From positions 1 through 56,143 of the IMG/VR virus record IMGVR_UViG_3300046660_000277: a DNA stretch of 56,143 nt; one strand, given 5' to 3'. The position numbers and the translations under genes were made by a program. Positions 32,319 to 41,006 of this stretch are shown in pieces. Within the stretch, counting starts at the first letter, position 1. The number at the start of each line of letters is the position of its first letter. Source of the stretch: a virus. A model generated the notes under the pieces. The model was not told where the DNA came from and ran no database searches. It saw only the letters and a program-made list of their open reading frames with translations.

Positions 32319-32452
32319 CACCGCGATTATACGTCTGCTTAACGGCGACGTTTGGGCGTGATGCCCTTTTGAAGCTCCATTCCGGGGGATCCGGCGGCGC
32401 TCTCACCAGCAAAACCGAATCAACGCGCTCGCTGTAGCGCCACGGAGAATTC

Positions 32453-33583
32453 ATGTCCAATACCCTGACCACGCTTGCGCCGACTCTGTTTTCGGCGGCC
32501 AAAAAAGTCGCTGCGGAGCCGTTCGGCGTCGTCGGCGCGATCAATACCTCGTTCGACGACAAGGGCGTTGCCAAGGGCGACAATGTGTCCGTCGATGTCG
32601 CGCCGACCCGCGCCGCTGCCGATTTCACCCCCGGCGCGACGACCTCGACCGGCGACGACTCGACCGGTGCCAAGATCGACGTCACGATCACCAAGAGCCG
32701 CAAGGTCTCCTGGCATCTGACCGGCGAACAGCAGCGCTCGCTTGCGAATGCGACGATTGATCAGGACTGGGTTTCCCAGCTCGTTCAGCAGGGCATGCGT
32801 ACCCTCCGCAACGAGTGTGAAGTCGATGCCGCGGTTGCAGTCAAGGTCGGTGCGTCCCGCGCCTACGGCATCGCGGGCACTGCGCCGTTCGCCACCGATC
32901 TGACCGCGCTGACCAATGCGCGCAAGATCCTCGTGGACAACGGCGCGCCCAAGGCCGACCTCCAGATGGTGTTCGACACGACCGCCGGTCTCAACCTGCG
33001 CAACCTCGGCGTCCTGCAGAATGCCTATCAGGCTGGTGGCGATGCCGAGCGCCGGAGCGGTGAGTTCCTGCCGCAGATGGGTTTCCGTCTGTCGGAGTCG
33101 GCCGGTATCGGTCTGCACACCCCCGGCACGGGCGCCGGTCATCTGATCAACAACGGTGCCGGCTATAGCATCGGCTCCACCGCCCTCACGGTCGACACCG
33201 GCACCGGCACCATTCTGCCCGGTGACGTGATCACCATCGCGGGCGACGCCAACAAGTACGTTGTCGTTTCCGCGCTCGCGGCGAACGTCGTGACCATCGG
33301 CGCCCCCGGTCTGCGCAAGGCCGCGGCTGACAACGCCGCGTTCTCGTACACGACCGCCTACACCGCCAACCTCGCGTTCGAGCGCAACGCGGTCGTCGGC
33401 GTCCTCCGCCCGCCGATCATGCCCCCGAACCCGACCATCGATCAGATGCTCGTGTCGGACGACAAGGGTATGACCTACCTGATGCTCCAGATCGCGCAGT
33501 ACGGTCAGCTCTCTTGGGAACTGCATCTGGCCTGGGGCTTCAAGACGATCAACGGCGAGTTCTCGGCAATCGTCCTCGGCTGA
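32453..33583 (+). CDS. Major capsid protein, P22 coat-like
   Basis: This 376-residue protein has the P22 coat layout: helical N-arm (SNTLTTLAPTLFSAAKKVA), strand-rich section with SWHLTGEQQRSLANA, DNGAPKADLQMVFDTTAGL, an insertion domain with VDTGTGTILPGDVITI, and a hydrophobic C-terminus. GGAGAATTC precedes the ATG. P22-like coats adopt the HK97 fold. Well supported by position and sequence. Confidence 0.88.
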   Translation: MSNTLTTLAPTLFSAAKKVAAEPFGVVGAINTSFDDKGVAKGDNVSVDVAPTRAAADFTPGATTSTGDDSTGAKIDVTITKSRKVSWHLTGEQQRSLANATIDQDWVSQLVQQGMRTLRNECEVDAAVAVKVGASRAYGIAGTAPFATDLTALTNARKILVDNGAPKADLQMVFDTTAGLNLRNLGVLQNAYQAGGDAERRSGEFLPQMGFRLSESAGIGLHTPGTGAGHLINNGAGYSIGSTALTVDTGTGTILPGDVITIAGDANKYVVVSALAANVVTIGAPGLRKAAADNAAFSYTTAYTANLAFERNAVVGVLRPPIMPPNPTIDQMLVSDDKGMTYLMLQIAQYGQLSWELHLAWGFKTINGEFSAIVLG

Positions 33584-33602
33584 TCCACCGGCGGCTTCTA
33601 AG

Positions 33603-33626
33603 GGCGCACCCTTCGCGGGGTGCGCC
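33603..33626 (+). terminator. Hairpin after the coat gene
   Basis: GGCGCACCC (33603-33611) and GGGTGCGCC (33618-33626) form a perfect 9-bp stem with a six-base loop TTCGCG, 20 bases after the coat stop. There is no T-run, so it may be a partial terminator or mRNA-end stabiliser. Confidence 0.6.
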
Positions 33627-33655
33627 TCATAGAGTCCACCGTCTAAGGAAATCAA

Positions 33656-33952
33656 ATGGCACTCTCTGGAATTTCGCTGAATGGGGCAAGTTCGACCGGT
33701 CCCGGCTCGGCGGTCATGTTCGACACGCCGAAAGTTGACATCAGTCTGTCAATCGTGTTCCCCGCATGGTCGGCGATCGTTTCTCTTGAGGGAACAATCG
33801 ATGGTGTGAACTGGGGAGAACTTACATCGATAACCGGAATCAACGATACGCTATTCGTGTCGTCGAATGGAATTCCGTTACTTGGCGCACGTGCCAATCT
33901 GAAATCTTGGGGCGGTGGTACTGTTACCGCTTCCGTGGCCGCGCGGGAGTAA
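33656..33952 (+). CDS. Head-associated hypothetical protein, 98 aa
   Basis: Beta-rich protein (SAVMFDTPKVDISLSIVFPA; GIPLLGARANLKSW) next to the coat gene. This suggests a decoration or head fibre role, but no family is recognised. Confidence 0.5.
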   Translation: MALSGISLNGASSTGPGSAVMFDTPKVDISLSIVFPAWSAIVSLEGTIDGVNWGELTSITGINDTLFVSSNGIPLLGARANLKSWGGGTVTASVAARE

Positions 33953-33959
33953 TTCTATC

Positions 33960-34271
33960 ATGTCCGACACCATTCCGACCGTTCGTGTCAAGTCCGGCGA
34001 CAGTTACGCCATCATCAACGAATCCGATTTCGACCCCTCCGTGCACGAGCTTTTCGAGGCTCCTCCTGCTCCCCCGCCTCCGCCCCCGGGTGCACCGCCC
34101 CCGCCGCCTGGTCCGACCGATCCGCTTGACGGGCTGGCTGAGAACTGGCGCGACGACCACGGCGCCCGTCTGAAATCGATCGCGCAGGCCGTTTCGCAGC
34201 GGGCCGTCGAGAACAAGGCGCAGGCGATCGAAGTGATTGAACAGGCGTTGGCGGATCGCGCCGCGAAGTAA
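33960..34271 (+). CDS. Hypothetical protein with poly-Pro linker, 103 aa
   Basis: N-terminal beta segment (IPTVRVKSGDSYAIINESDF), resembling small head proteins with a VK-GD start. Then a proline run (residues 38-57) and a C-terminal helix. Probably a head/neck accessory. Confidence 0.5.
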   Translation: MSDTIPTVRVKSGDSYAIINESDFDPSVHELFEAPPAPPPPPPGAPPPPPGPTDPLDGLAENWRDDHGARLKSIAQAVSQRAVENKAQAIEVIEQALADRAAK

Positions 34272-34283
34272 GAAGGAACGGGG

Positions 34284-34736
34284 ATGCGCAGTTTGAAGGA
34301 TCGCCGCGCGTCCCCGTACATCATTCGCCAGGTTGACGGCGACGAATGCGCGGATGATCTCCGCGAATTGCAGGAACCGTTCGTTCCGGTGATGCCCGTC
34401 GTGGACACGTCCGACGGCTGGTGGTGGATCGCTTACCACAAGCGTTTGCCTGCGGCTTATCTCGGTGTGATCGTGTCGACCTATTATCCGGACACCCTCT
34501 ATTTCAAGCGTGTCGGTGTGCTGCCGGAACACCGCGGCAATAGTCTGCAACGCCGGCTAATGCGCGTCATGGAGTTGTTCGCGCGTCGGCGCGGCTTCAT
34601 CGCCCTGGTCAGCGACACCACCGAGAACCCCTGTTCCGCGAACAATTTCATCTCTGCCGGCGGTTGGAAACTGTTCGAGCCCGAATATCCGTGGGCGTTT
34701 TCGAACACGCTCTACTGGCGAAAGGATTTACTATGA
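34284..34736 (+). CDS. GNAT-family acetyltransferase
   Basis: This 150-residue protein has the GNAT acetyl-CoA motif VGVLPEHRGNSLQRRLM (motif A) and ENPCSANNFISAGGWKLF near the end. GNATs in head gene clusters are seen in some phages; substrates are unknown. GGAACGGGG precedes the ATG. The stop overlaps the next start. Confidence 0.75.
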   Translation: MRSLKDRRASPYIIRQVDGDECADDLRELQEPFVPVMPVVDTSDGWWWIAYHKRLPAAYLGVIVSTYYPDTLYFKRVGVLPEHRGNSLQRRLMRVMELFARRRGFIALVSDTTENPCSANNFISAGGWKLFEPEYPWAFSNTLYWRKDLL

Positions 34737-35296
34737 GCCTCGACAGCACCGCCGGCGGCGCATCGGCCGAATCGTTTTTCTCGGTCGCCGAAGCGGACAC
34801 CTATTTCGCCAACCGTGGCGTGACCGCGTGGGCGGCCGGCGTGACCGCCGCCAAGGAACAAGCCGCTCGGCTCGGGACGCAGTATCTCGAAAACACCTAT
34901 CGCGGGAAATGGGTCGGTCTCACCGCGACGCAGACGCAGGCGCTCGCCTGGCCGCGCGTGGACGGCTCCCGGGGCGGCCAAGGCCGGTCGTTCGGCTACG
35001 GCTGGACCTTCCCGCTCTACGACATCAACGGATGGGCGATCGACAGCACGACGATCCCCGCACAGGTCAAATACGCCGCGATGGAAGCGGCGCTGCTCGC
35101 GCTGTCGGGCGTGAAGTTGGAACCGACCCTCGAGCGCGGCGGCCAGATCCACAGCATCGACAAGAGCGTCGGCCCGCTCCGCAAGGCGATCGTTTACGCC
35201 GACGGCGCCCCGGCGCGCGATACCTACACCGCGATCGACGGCTATTTGCGCGGGCTGGTGCAGTCAAACAACAATGTCCAGTTGGTGCGGGCCTAA
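34733..35296 (+). CDS. DnaT-like / head-tail connector protein, 187 aa
   Basis: Has FFSVAEADTYFANRG, YLENTYRGKWVG and ALAWPRVD, the pattern of phage proteins annotated as DnaT-like ssDNA-binding or head-tail connectors. In this gene order a connector role is more likely. Overlaps the GNAT gene by four bases. Confidence 0.7.
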   Translation: MSLDSTAGGASAESFFSVAEADTYFANRGVTAWAAGVTAAKEQAARLGTQYLENTYRGKWVGLTATQTQALAWPRVDGSRGGQGRSFGYGWTFPLYDINGWAIDSTTIPAQVKYAAMEAALLALSGVKLEPTLERGGQIHSIDKSVGPLRKAIVYADGAPARDTYTAIDGYLRGLVQSNNNVQLVRA

Positions 35297-35670
35297 TGAG
35301 TGACGTATTCGACTATTTCGAGACGCGCGACGACGCCGACGACCTCATTCGCGAGTTCGGAACGGCTGTCACGATCCGGCGACAGACGGCGGGCGGAACG
35401 CCGTTCGACCCGACCCTGACCAATACCGATTACGCGACGGTCGGCGCCAGGATCGAATTCACCTATCGGCAACTTCAGTCCGACTCGGTGCTAGCGACCG
35501 ACGAACGGTGGATGATCGCCGCCGGCCCGCTCGCCGCGCTCGGGGTCAACGAAATCCTGCCCTCAGACCATATCGTGGTCGGTGGCGTCGAACACTCCGT
35601 CGGGCCGCTCTCCAAGCCGATCGCGCCGGCGGGGATCGTGTGCGCTTTCGACGTGCAGGCGCAGAAGTGA
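35296..35670 (+). CDS. Head-tail adaptor-like protein, 124 aa
   Basis: Strand-rich protein with FGTAVTIRRQTAGGTPFDPT and DERWMIAAGPLAALGVNEIL. Place and shape suit a head completion protein (neck). Coupled by overlapping TAATG and GTGA. Confidence 0.6.
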   Translation: MSDVFDYFETRDDADDLIREFGTAVTIRRQTAGGTPFDPTLTNTDYATVGARIEFTYRQLQSDSVLATDERWMIAAGPLAALGVNEILPSDHIVVGGVEHSVGPLSKPIAPAGIVCAFDVQAQK

Positions 35671-36077
35671 GCACGGGAAGCCTATTCACCGCACAAATTG
35701 CGGCGTTTGTGGAAAAGGCCAAAGGCAACGTCGATTTGGTTGTACGCAAGGTCGCGCTCGACATGTTTTCGCGGGTGATTCAGAAATCGCCCGTGGATAC
35801 CGGCAGATTCAAGGGAAACTGGCAAGTTGCGATCGGCTCAATCCCGGCCGGAACGCTGCAACTCGACGACAAATCCGGAACGGCCGCCATGGCCAAGGTC
35901 ACAGCCGCCGCGCTGCAGCTCGAAGCCGGCCAGGTCATCTACTTGGTCAACAACCTCCCCTATGCGCAGGCGCTCGAATATGGCCATTCCAAGCAGGCGC
36001 CGAACGGAATGGTGCGCTTGACTGTGCAGGAATTCAATTCTGTTGTTGATCGGGCCGCGTCCACTCTCCCCAAATAG
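35667..36077 (+). CDS. HK97 gp10-like neck/tail completion protein, 136 aa
   Basis: Has KSPVDTGRFKGNWQVAIGS and LEYGHSKQAPNGMVRLTVQE, the hallmark of HK97 gp10-type proteins that attach tails. GTG start overlaps the previous stop. It ends six bases before operator 15. Confidence 0.8.
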   Translation: MSTGSLFTAQIAAFVEKAKGNVDLVVRKVALDMFSRVIQKSPVDTGRFKGNWQVAIGSIPAGTLQLDDKSGTAAMAKVTAAALQLEAGQVIYLVNNLPYAQALEYGHSKQAPNGMVRLTVQEFNSVVDRAASTLPK

Positions 36078-36083
36078 CCTTAT

Positions 36084-36114
36084 GTTGACTTTCAACATAC
36101 ATCGTGCTACCCAT
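36084..36114 (+). promoter_or_regulatory. Operator-promoter 15 (tail genes)
   Basis: TGTTGACTTTCAACA (36084-36098), TTGACT, 17-base spacer, TACCCA (36109-36114). The predicted start coincides with ATG 36120, implying a leaderless tail transcript. Confidence 0.75.
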
Positions 36115-36119
36115 ATCTA

Positions 36120-36554
36120 ATGTCCGCTACGGGTACTGATGCGTTGATTGAGGAAGCGCTGTTGACGCGCCTCGCTGCTTTCACCGCATCGCCCGCTCTG
36201 CAAGTCGCTTGGCCAAACGTGCCGTTTCCGGCGCCGCCCGCTACCGACAAGCCGGACACGTATTTGCAAGCGTCGGTGCTTCGCGCGCAGACGCAGGGAA
36301 TCGGAATTTCGGCTTGGGATGAGCACGGCGGCATTTTGCAGGTCGATATTCTCTACAAGCCGCAGGACGGCGATATCAAGCCGCTGAATATAGCGGGCGC
36401 CGTTGCGGCATGGTTCGGGCGCGGGACGCGCATGATCAACGGTGCGGTGACCGTGAACGTTTACGAAAAGCCGTCGATCGCGTCGTCCATGCCCAACGGC
36501 GACGGTTACGAGAAATTCCCGGTTAGCGTTCGCTACCGGACATTTGTTCGCTAA
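36120..36554 (+). CDS. Tail terminator protein (DUF4128-like), leaderless
   Basis: A 144-residue protein with ALLTRLAAFTASPALQVAWP at the start and LQVDILYKP, then the C-terminal GYEKFPVSVRYRTF. It matches DUF4128 tail terminators. It lies between neck and tail tube genes as expected. The ATG is 36 bases after the start of operator 15. Confidence 0.75.
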   Translation: MSATGTDALIEEALLTRLAAFTASPALQVAWPNVPFPAPPATDKPDTYLQASVLRAQTQGIGISAWDEHGGILQVDILYKPQDGDIKPLNIAGAVAAWFGRGTRMINGAVTVNVYEKPSIASSMPNGDGYEKFPVSVRYRTFVR

Positions 36555-36566
36555 GGAGTCGCGTAA

Positions 36567-37043
36567 ATGGCACTTTATCCCGTCGCCGGCTGCCACATCT
36601 ACATTGGTGGTGTTCTGTCCGACAAGTCCACCGACTTTGTGGCGTCCGATTTCTCCGGGCAGTCATGGACGGAAATCGACGGCTGGGAAACGATGGGTGC
36701 CCACGGCGACACCGCACAGGTCATCACGACCAGCCTGATCAATCGCGGCCGTGACATCAAGCAGAAGGGCACGGCGAACGCCGGCTCGATGCAGAACGTG
36801 TTCGCCGAGATCAAGAGCGACGCCGGCCAGATCGCGCTTATCGCCGCCTCGGCTCCCTCGAACAAGAACAACTATGCGTTTCGGATCGACTACAACGACG
36901 CGATCACGACCACGCCGACGAAGCACTATTTCGTCGCCCTGGCGATGACCGGCGAAGCGGCGGGCGGCAGCGCGAACACCATCCGGAAGCTGAATGCCAC
37001 CCTCGAACTCAATTCCAACGTCGTGGAAGTCGCCGCGTCGTAA
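36567..37043 (+). CDS. Major tail protein
   Basis: This 158-residue protein (SQSWTEIDGWETMGAHGDTA type layout, IKQKGTANAGSMQNVFAEI, NTIRKLNATLELNS) fits siphoviral tail tube proteins in size and position, two genes before the tail chaperones. The quoted fragments are short excerpts. AAGGAG precedes the start. Confidence 0.78.
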   Translation: MALYPVAGCHIYIGGVLSDKSTDFVASDFSGQSWTEIDGWETMGAHGDTAQVITTSLINRGRDIKQKGTANAGSMQNVFAEIKSDAGQIALIAASAPSNKNNYAFRIDYNDAITTTPTKHYFVALAMTGEAAGGSANTIRKLNATLELNSNVVEVAAS

Positions 37044-37083
37044 CGCGCGGCCCGCGCGTTCCCATTCCCATGGAGTCTGACCA

Positions 37084-37491
37084 ATGGTCGACATTACCGT
37101 TACCGCCGCGAATGTGCTGGCCAGTGGCCAGGCCGACAGGGAAACCGGAATTGCCGGTGTTTCCGTCACCGCCGGACAGCCGGTTTATAAAGAAGCCGCG
37201 ACCGGTCAGTTCAAGCTGACCAATTGCGTCGGTGTCGGCGAGGTACGAAAGTGCTACGGCATTTCGCTCAATGCCGCAGGCGTCGGTCAGACCGTCACCG
37301 TGGCCAAATCCGATCCGGATTTCACGCCGGGCGCAACGCTCGTCAAGGGATCGCGCTATTACACCTCGGCCGCCGGCGCCATCGCTCCGGAAGCGGATCT
37401 GACGACGCTGGACGAACTCACCCTGCTTTTCGTCGCGAGTTCGACCACCAAGGCAATTCTGCGACCTTGGAATACGGGGGTGACCCTGTAA
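37084..37491 (+). CDS. Hypothetical structural protein (DUF2190-like), 135 aa
   Basis: Beta-rich protein with AGQPVYKEAATGQFKLTNC and YGISLNAAGVGQTVTVAKSD, ending FVASSTTKAILRPWNTGVTL. This resembles capsid decoration proteins, though it sits in the tail cluster. Its stop overlaps the next start (TAATG). Confidence 0.6.
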   Translation: MVDITVTAANVLASGQADRETGIAGVSVTAGQPVYKEAATGQFKLTNCVGVGEVRKCYGISLNAAGVGQTVTVAKSDPDFTPGATLVKGSRYYTSAAGAIAPEADLTTLDELTLLFVASSTTKAILRPWNTGVTL

Positions 37492-37814
37492 TGGCGAACG
37501 CGGCAATCGGCGAAGTCGATATCGAACTCGGCGGCAAGATCGAAACGCTCAAGTCCTCCATCCCGGCCGCGCGCACCGCAAGTCAGGTCGGCGGCGGGTT
37601 CATTGGCGCCTCGGCGCGGGTGGCCGCGTTTGATTTCGACACGGTTTTGCACATCGTCGCGGCGGGCCTCGGCAAGAAGCCGGCCGACGTCGAGCGGGCC
37701 GTTTTCGAAGCGGGAATGCCAACCCTATCCGGCCCGGTGTCCACCTTCATCACCTACCTGGCCAACGGCGGCAAGCCTCCGAAAGAGGACTCTGCCGGCA
37801 CGGGGGAAGCGTAA
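37491..37814 (+). CDS. Tail assembly chaperone, upstream (gpG-like) product, 107 aa
   Basis: Has EVDIELGGKIETLKSSIPAA and FDTVLHIVAAGLGKKPADVE, the layout of GTA gp11-like or G-type tail chaperones. Near its end the run CGGGGGA (37801-37807) lies before stop TAA 37812-37814. The -1 frame is open into the next gene, so a G/GT frameshift product of about 190 residues is likely. Confidence 0.75.
   Translation: MANAAIGEVDIELGGKIETLKSSIPAARTASQVGGGFIGASARVAAFDFDTVLHIVAAGLGKKPADVERAVFEAGMPTLSGPVSTFITYLANGGKPPKEDSAGTGEA
37801..37807 (+). other. Probable -1 ribosomal frameshift site
   Basis: In frame zero the codons are ACG GGG GAA GCG TAA. Slipping back one base on GGG keeps full pairing and gives GGA AGC GTA AGC CAC TCC, which reads on without stop into 37853-38062. 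It is a G-run rather than a classical X-XXY-YYZ heptamer. Inference from reading frames only. Confidence 0.5.
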
Positions 37815-37852
37815 GCCACTCCGAATACTGGGAGTGGCTGGAGAACGAAGGA

Positions 37853-38062
37853 ATGGGCGTCGTGGGTTACACCTACGAACAGGTCGCATCAATGCCCATG
37901 GAAGCCGTGGCGCGCTCGATTGTCGCTCGTAAAAGGTTTGTCGGCGACATCATCGCAGCTGTACTCGGCAAGCCCGACGAGCCGGAGGAAGTGTCGCCGG
38001 TTTCCGGTCGACCGTTGACCCCTGCCCTTTTCAAAGCCGCAATCATGGGTGAGCGCTCGTGA
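37853..38062 (+). CDS. Tail assembly chaperone, downstream (T-like) part, 69 aa or frameshift extension
   Basis: From its own ATG it has 69 residues (MGVVGYTYEQVASMPMEAVA). The same frame is open upstream back to the slip site and reads HSEYWEWLENEG just before the ATG. That looks like real protein, so it is more likely the C-terminal extension of the preceding chaperone than a free gene. Its end overlaps the tape measure GTG. Confidence 0.65.
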   Translation: MGVVGYTYEQVASMPMEAVARSIVARKRFVGDIIAAVLGKPDEPEEVSPVSGRPLTPALFKAAIMGERS

Positions 38063-40332
38063 CCGACGTCGCACGCCTTGGTCTCGCTATCGATTCGTCT
38101 CAGGCGAAAACCGCTGCGACGGATCTTGACCGCTTTCAAGCGTCCGCGAACCAAGCCGCGGCGGCAACAGACAAGCTCGCGGCATCGAGCACCAAGAGCA
38201 ACGCCGCCGGCAAGACCGTCAAGGACGCGGCGGCCGGGGCCGCGCAGGGTCACAACGCGCTCACCATTGCCGCGACCAAGGCCGCCGGCGCCGCCGACAC
38301 ACTCACCAAATCATCCGGCCTTGCCCGCCATGAACTGGTCAACCTGTCCCGCCAGGCGCAGGACATCGGCGTTTCGCTCGCCTCTGGCCAGTCGCCGTTC
38401 ACCGTCCTGATCCAGCAAGGCGCGCAGGTCGGAGACATTTTCTCCAGTACGCAGGGTACCATTGGCGGGTTCGGTCGCCAGGTGGCCGGTGCCCTCACGC
38501 CCGCGCGCCTGCTCGCCGGCGGCGTGGTCGGCATCGGCGCGGCATTCGCCTATGCCATGGTCAGCGTCGTGCAGTCCGCGAAGGCGTTCGACGACGTCTC
38601 GCGATCGATCGGCACCACCACCGGCCAGTTGCATAGTCTGCAGCAAGCCGCCTCGTTCAAGGGGATCGGCCAGGACGACTTCCTCAAGACGATGCAGCAG
38701 TTCGGCGGCGCCGTTTATGAAGCGCAGCACAACATGGGCGGTCTCGCCGATGTCATGCGCAACAACGGCAAGTCGGCGAAGGACTTCAACGGCTATCTCG
38801 AGCAAGCCGCCGATCTGATCAAGAATGCCGCGAGCGACCAGGCGCGCTTGCAGTTGCTCCAACAGATGGGCTTGCCCGCCACGATGGATTGGGTGCGGTT
38901 CCTGTCGCAGGGCAAGGACGGCATTCGCAAGGCCACCGAGGAAGCGGCGAAGTTCAACGATAGCGCCGAGGGCAAGCTGATTGCCTCCGCGCGCAAATTT
39001 GACGATGCGTGGAACACCGCGACGACCAAGCTTGTCAGCAGTTTCAAAGCCGCAATGGTCGATATCGCTGGCGCAATGGCCGGCGTGCAGGTTCCGCAGT
39101 GGCTGGTCAACGTCGGTCGCGGTGCCTTTACCGGCGCGCAATTTGGCGGCATTCCGGGCGCGGTGGCCGGCGGCATTTACGGCGCCAGCAAGGGCAATGA
39201 GGCCAACTTCGGCGACCGGTTCGGTTCGTTCACGCCGACCACGGGCGCCCTTCAAAACGGAATCGATAATCGCGCCAAGGCGATGAACGGCGCCAAGTCG
39301 ACCGTCGACCCGAACGCGGCACGGAATGAACTTGGTCTCGAACAGCAACGGCTTGGGATTCTGTCGCAGCTCGGGCGAGTTGAGGACGCAGTTCTCAGCA
39401 AGGAAAACGAAATCAAACTTGCACGCATGAACGGCGTCAAGGTTACCAAGGACGAAGCCGCCGCGATCGTCGCCGTGACGCGCGCGCAGGCGGAAATGTC
39501 GCGTGTTTCGCAGCAAGCCACGATCGGCACATTCGATCTCGCCAAGGCGCAGCAAGCCGCGAACGACAATTTGAAATCCATGGTCGCACAGGGTCTCCTT
39601 GACCCGAACAATCCGAAGCAGTGGGCGGCTGCGAATGTCGTGGCGGCGAAGTCGCTCGAGCAGCTTTCTGACCAGGCAAAGATTGCAGGATCCAATTTCG
39701 AGCAGTTGAAGCGTTATCAGCTCGACGCGACCAACACCCGCACTCTGTTTGACGGGTTCTCGGTGCGCTCACTCGACACGTTCGCCGACGGCTTGACCAG
39801 TGTCGTGACGGGCACCAAGAACGTTAAGACCGCGTTCAGCGACATGGCAAAGTCGATCATCGCCGACTTGGCAAAAATCGCAATCAAACAAGCGATTGTG
39901 GCGCCGATCGCGGGTGGTCTGCAAAGTCTCGGCGGATTATTCGGGCTCGGCACGCCGACATTGACGGCGTCCGGCGGCATCTCTGGTGCGATTGGTGCTA
40001 CTTCGGTCGGTGGTGCTCCGCTCGTCCCCCCAGCGTATGCCAGCGGCACCAATTTTGCGCCCGGCGGCCCGTCCATGGTCAACGAAAAGGGCGGCGAGAT
40101 CATCGATCTCCCGACAGGCGCCCGCGTGATCCCGCATGATCTGTCCAAGCAAATGCTTTCCGGCGGCACGACCGTTTCGTTTGGTGACACCAACGTCAAC
40201 CTGTACGGCAACACCGACGAATACGGCCTCTCGCAGGTCCGCAAGGAACTCGCCGCGCATCGCCAGGCGCTCGCCGGGATCGCCGGTCGCGGTCGCAAAC
40301 AAGAGCGCTTCGCCGCAACGGGTGTCGGATGA
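38059..40332 (+). CDS. Tail tape measure protein
   Basis: This 757-residue protein has an N-terminal coiled, Ala/Lys-rich part, then RHELVNLSRQAQDIGVSLASG and SPFTVLIQQGAQVGDIF, signatures of lambdoid/GTA-type tape measures. A hydrophobic region follows (LLAGGVVGIGAAFAYAMVSV), and a Gly-rich C-terminus with FAPGGPSMVNEKGGEIIDLP. Its length sets tail length, here a fairly short siphoviral tail. GTG start overlaps the previous stop. Confidence 0.9.
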   Translation: MTDVARLGLAIDSSQAKTAATDLDRFQASANQAAAATDKLAASSTKSNAAGKTVKDAAAGAAQGHNALTIAATKAAGAADTLTKSSGLARHELVNLSRQAQDIGVSLASGQSPFTVLIQQGAQVGDIFSSTQGTIGGFGRQVAGALTPARLLAGGVVGIGAAFAYAMVSVVQSAKAFDDVSRSIGTTTGQLHSLQQAASFKGIGQDDFLKTMQQFGGAVYEAQHNMGGLADVMRNNGKSAKDFNGYLEQAADLIKNAASDQARLQLLQQMGLPATMDWVRFLSQGKDGIRKATEEAAKFNDSAEGKLIASARKFDDAWNTATTKLVSSFKAAMVDIAGAMAGVQVPQWLVNVGRGAFTGAQFGGIPGAVAGGIYGASKGNEANFGDRFGSFTPTTGALQNGIDNRAKAMNGAKSTVDPNAARNELGLEQQRLGILSQLGRVEDAVLSKENEIKLARMNGVKVTKDEAAAIVAVTRAQAEMSRVSQQATIGTFDLAKAQQAANDNLKSMVAQGLLDPNNPKQWAAANVVAAKSLEQLSDQAKIAGSNFEQLKRYQLDATNTRTLFDGFSVRSLDTFADGLTSVVTGTKNVKTAFSDMAKSIIADLAKIAIKQAIVAPIAGGLQSLGGLFGLGTPTLTASGGISGAIGATSVGGAPLVPPAYASGTNFAPGGPSMVNEKGGEIIDLPTGARVIPHDLSKQMLSGGTTVSFGDTNVNLYGNTDEYGLSQVRKELAAHRQALAGIAGRGRKQERFAATGVG

Positions 40333-41006
40333 GCATCGAAATCCCGTGGAACCGACTAGTCGAGAACAGCCACGATTGGAATTTGCTCGGCGTCGCCATG
40401 ACTGCCGGGCAGACCGCAGGCATGTCCGTGGATACCCGTTCGGACGGCGGCGGCTTCTGGCAAGCCAAGCTCAACAACGTTCGATTCCGCGATCGTCTTG
40501 ATACGCTGCTTTGGCGCGCACTGCGTCAGATCGCGAACGGCGGTGTCGTGCCGCTCATCGTCTATCGCCGCGATACGACGTGGGCGCCATTTCCAGGCAG
40601 TCTGACGGAAAGCATCCTTCCGGACAATTACGCCTATTTCGACAATGGCGCCGGCTACTATACGCCGATCATTGACGTGACCTGTTCCGGCGGCGCGGCG
40701 CTGCGCGCGACGTCGATGTCGGTCAATCTCAAAAACTGCGCGGCGTTGCAGGGAGGCGAGTGCTTTTCGATTAAGCATCCGACGTTCGGATGGCGCCTCT
40801 ATGAAATCGCAACCGTGACGGACAACGTCATCACGTTCAACCCGCCGCTGCGCGAGGCCATCGTCGACGGTGATCGGCTCGAATTCGATCGGCCGCGCTG
40901 CCTGATGAAGCTCGCCAGCTCGTCGGCCATGGACCTGAACAACACGACCTATCCGTTCAGCCTGGCGTCGGTGGTGTTCGTCGAAACGAAGTACGCAACA
41001 CCATGA
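40329..41006 (+). CDS. Tail protein, distal tail candidate, 225 aa
   Basis: Has MSIEIPWNRLVENSHDWNLL and FWQAKLNNVRFRDRLDTLLW, ending FSLASVVFVETKY. The position after the tape measure and this layout (cf. GTA gp12-type) suggest a distal tail/hub protein. Overlaps both neighbours by four bases. Confidence 0.65.
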   Translation: MSIEIPWNRLVENSHDWNLLGVAMTAGQTAGMSVDTRSDGGGFWQAKLNNVRFRDRLDTLLWRALRQIANGGVVPLIVYRRDTTWAPFPGSLTESILPDNYAYFDNGAGYYTPIIDVTCSGGAALRATSMSVNLKNCAALQGGECFSIKHPTFGWRLYEIATVTDNVITFNPPLREAIVDGDRLEFDRPRCLMKLASSSAMDLNNTTYPFSLASVVFVETKYATP

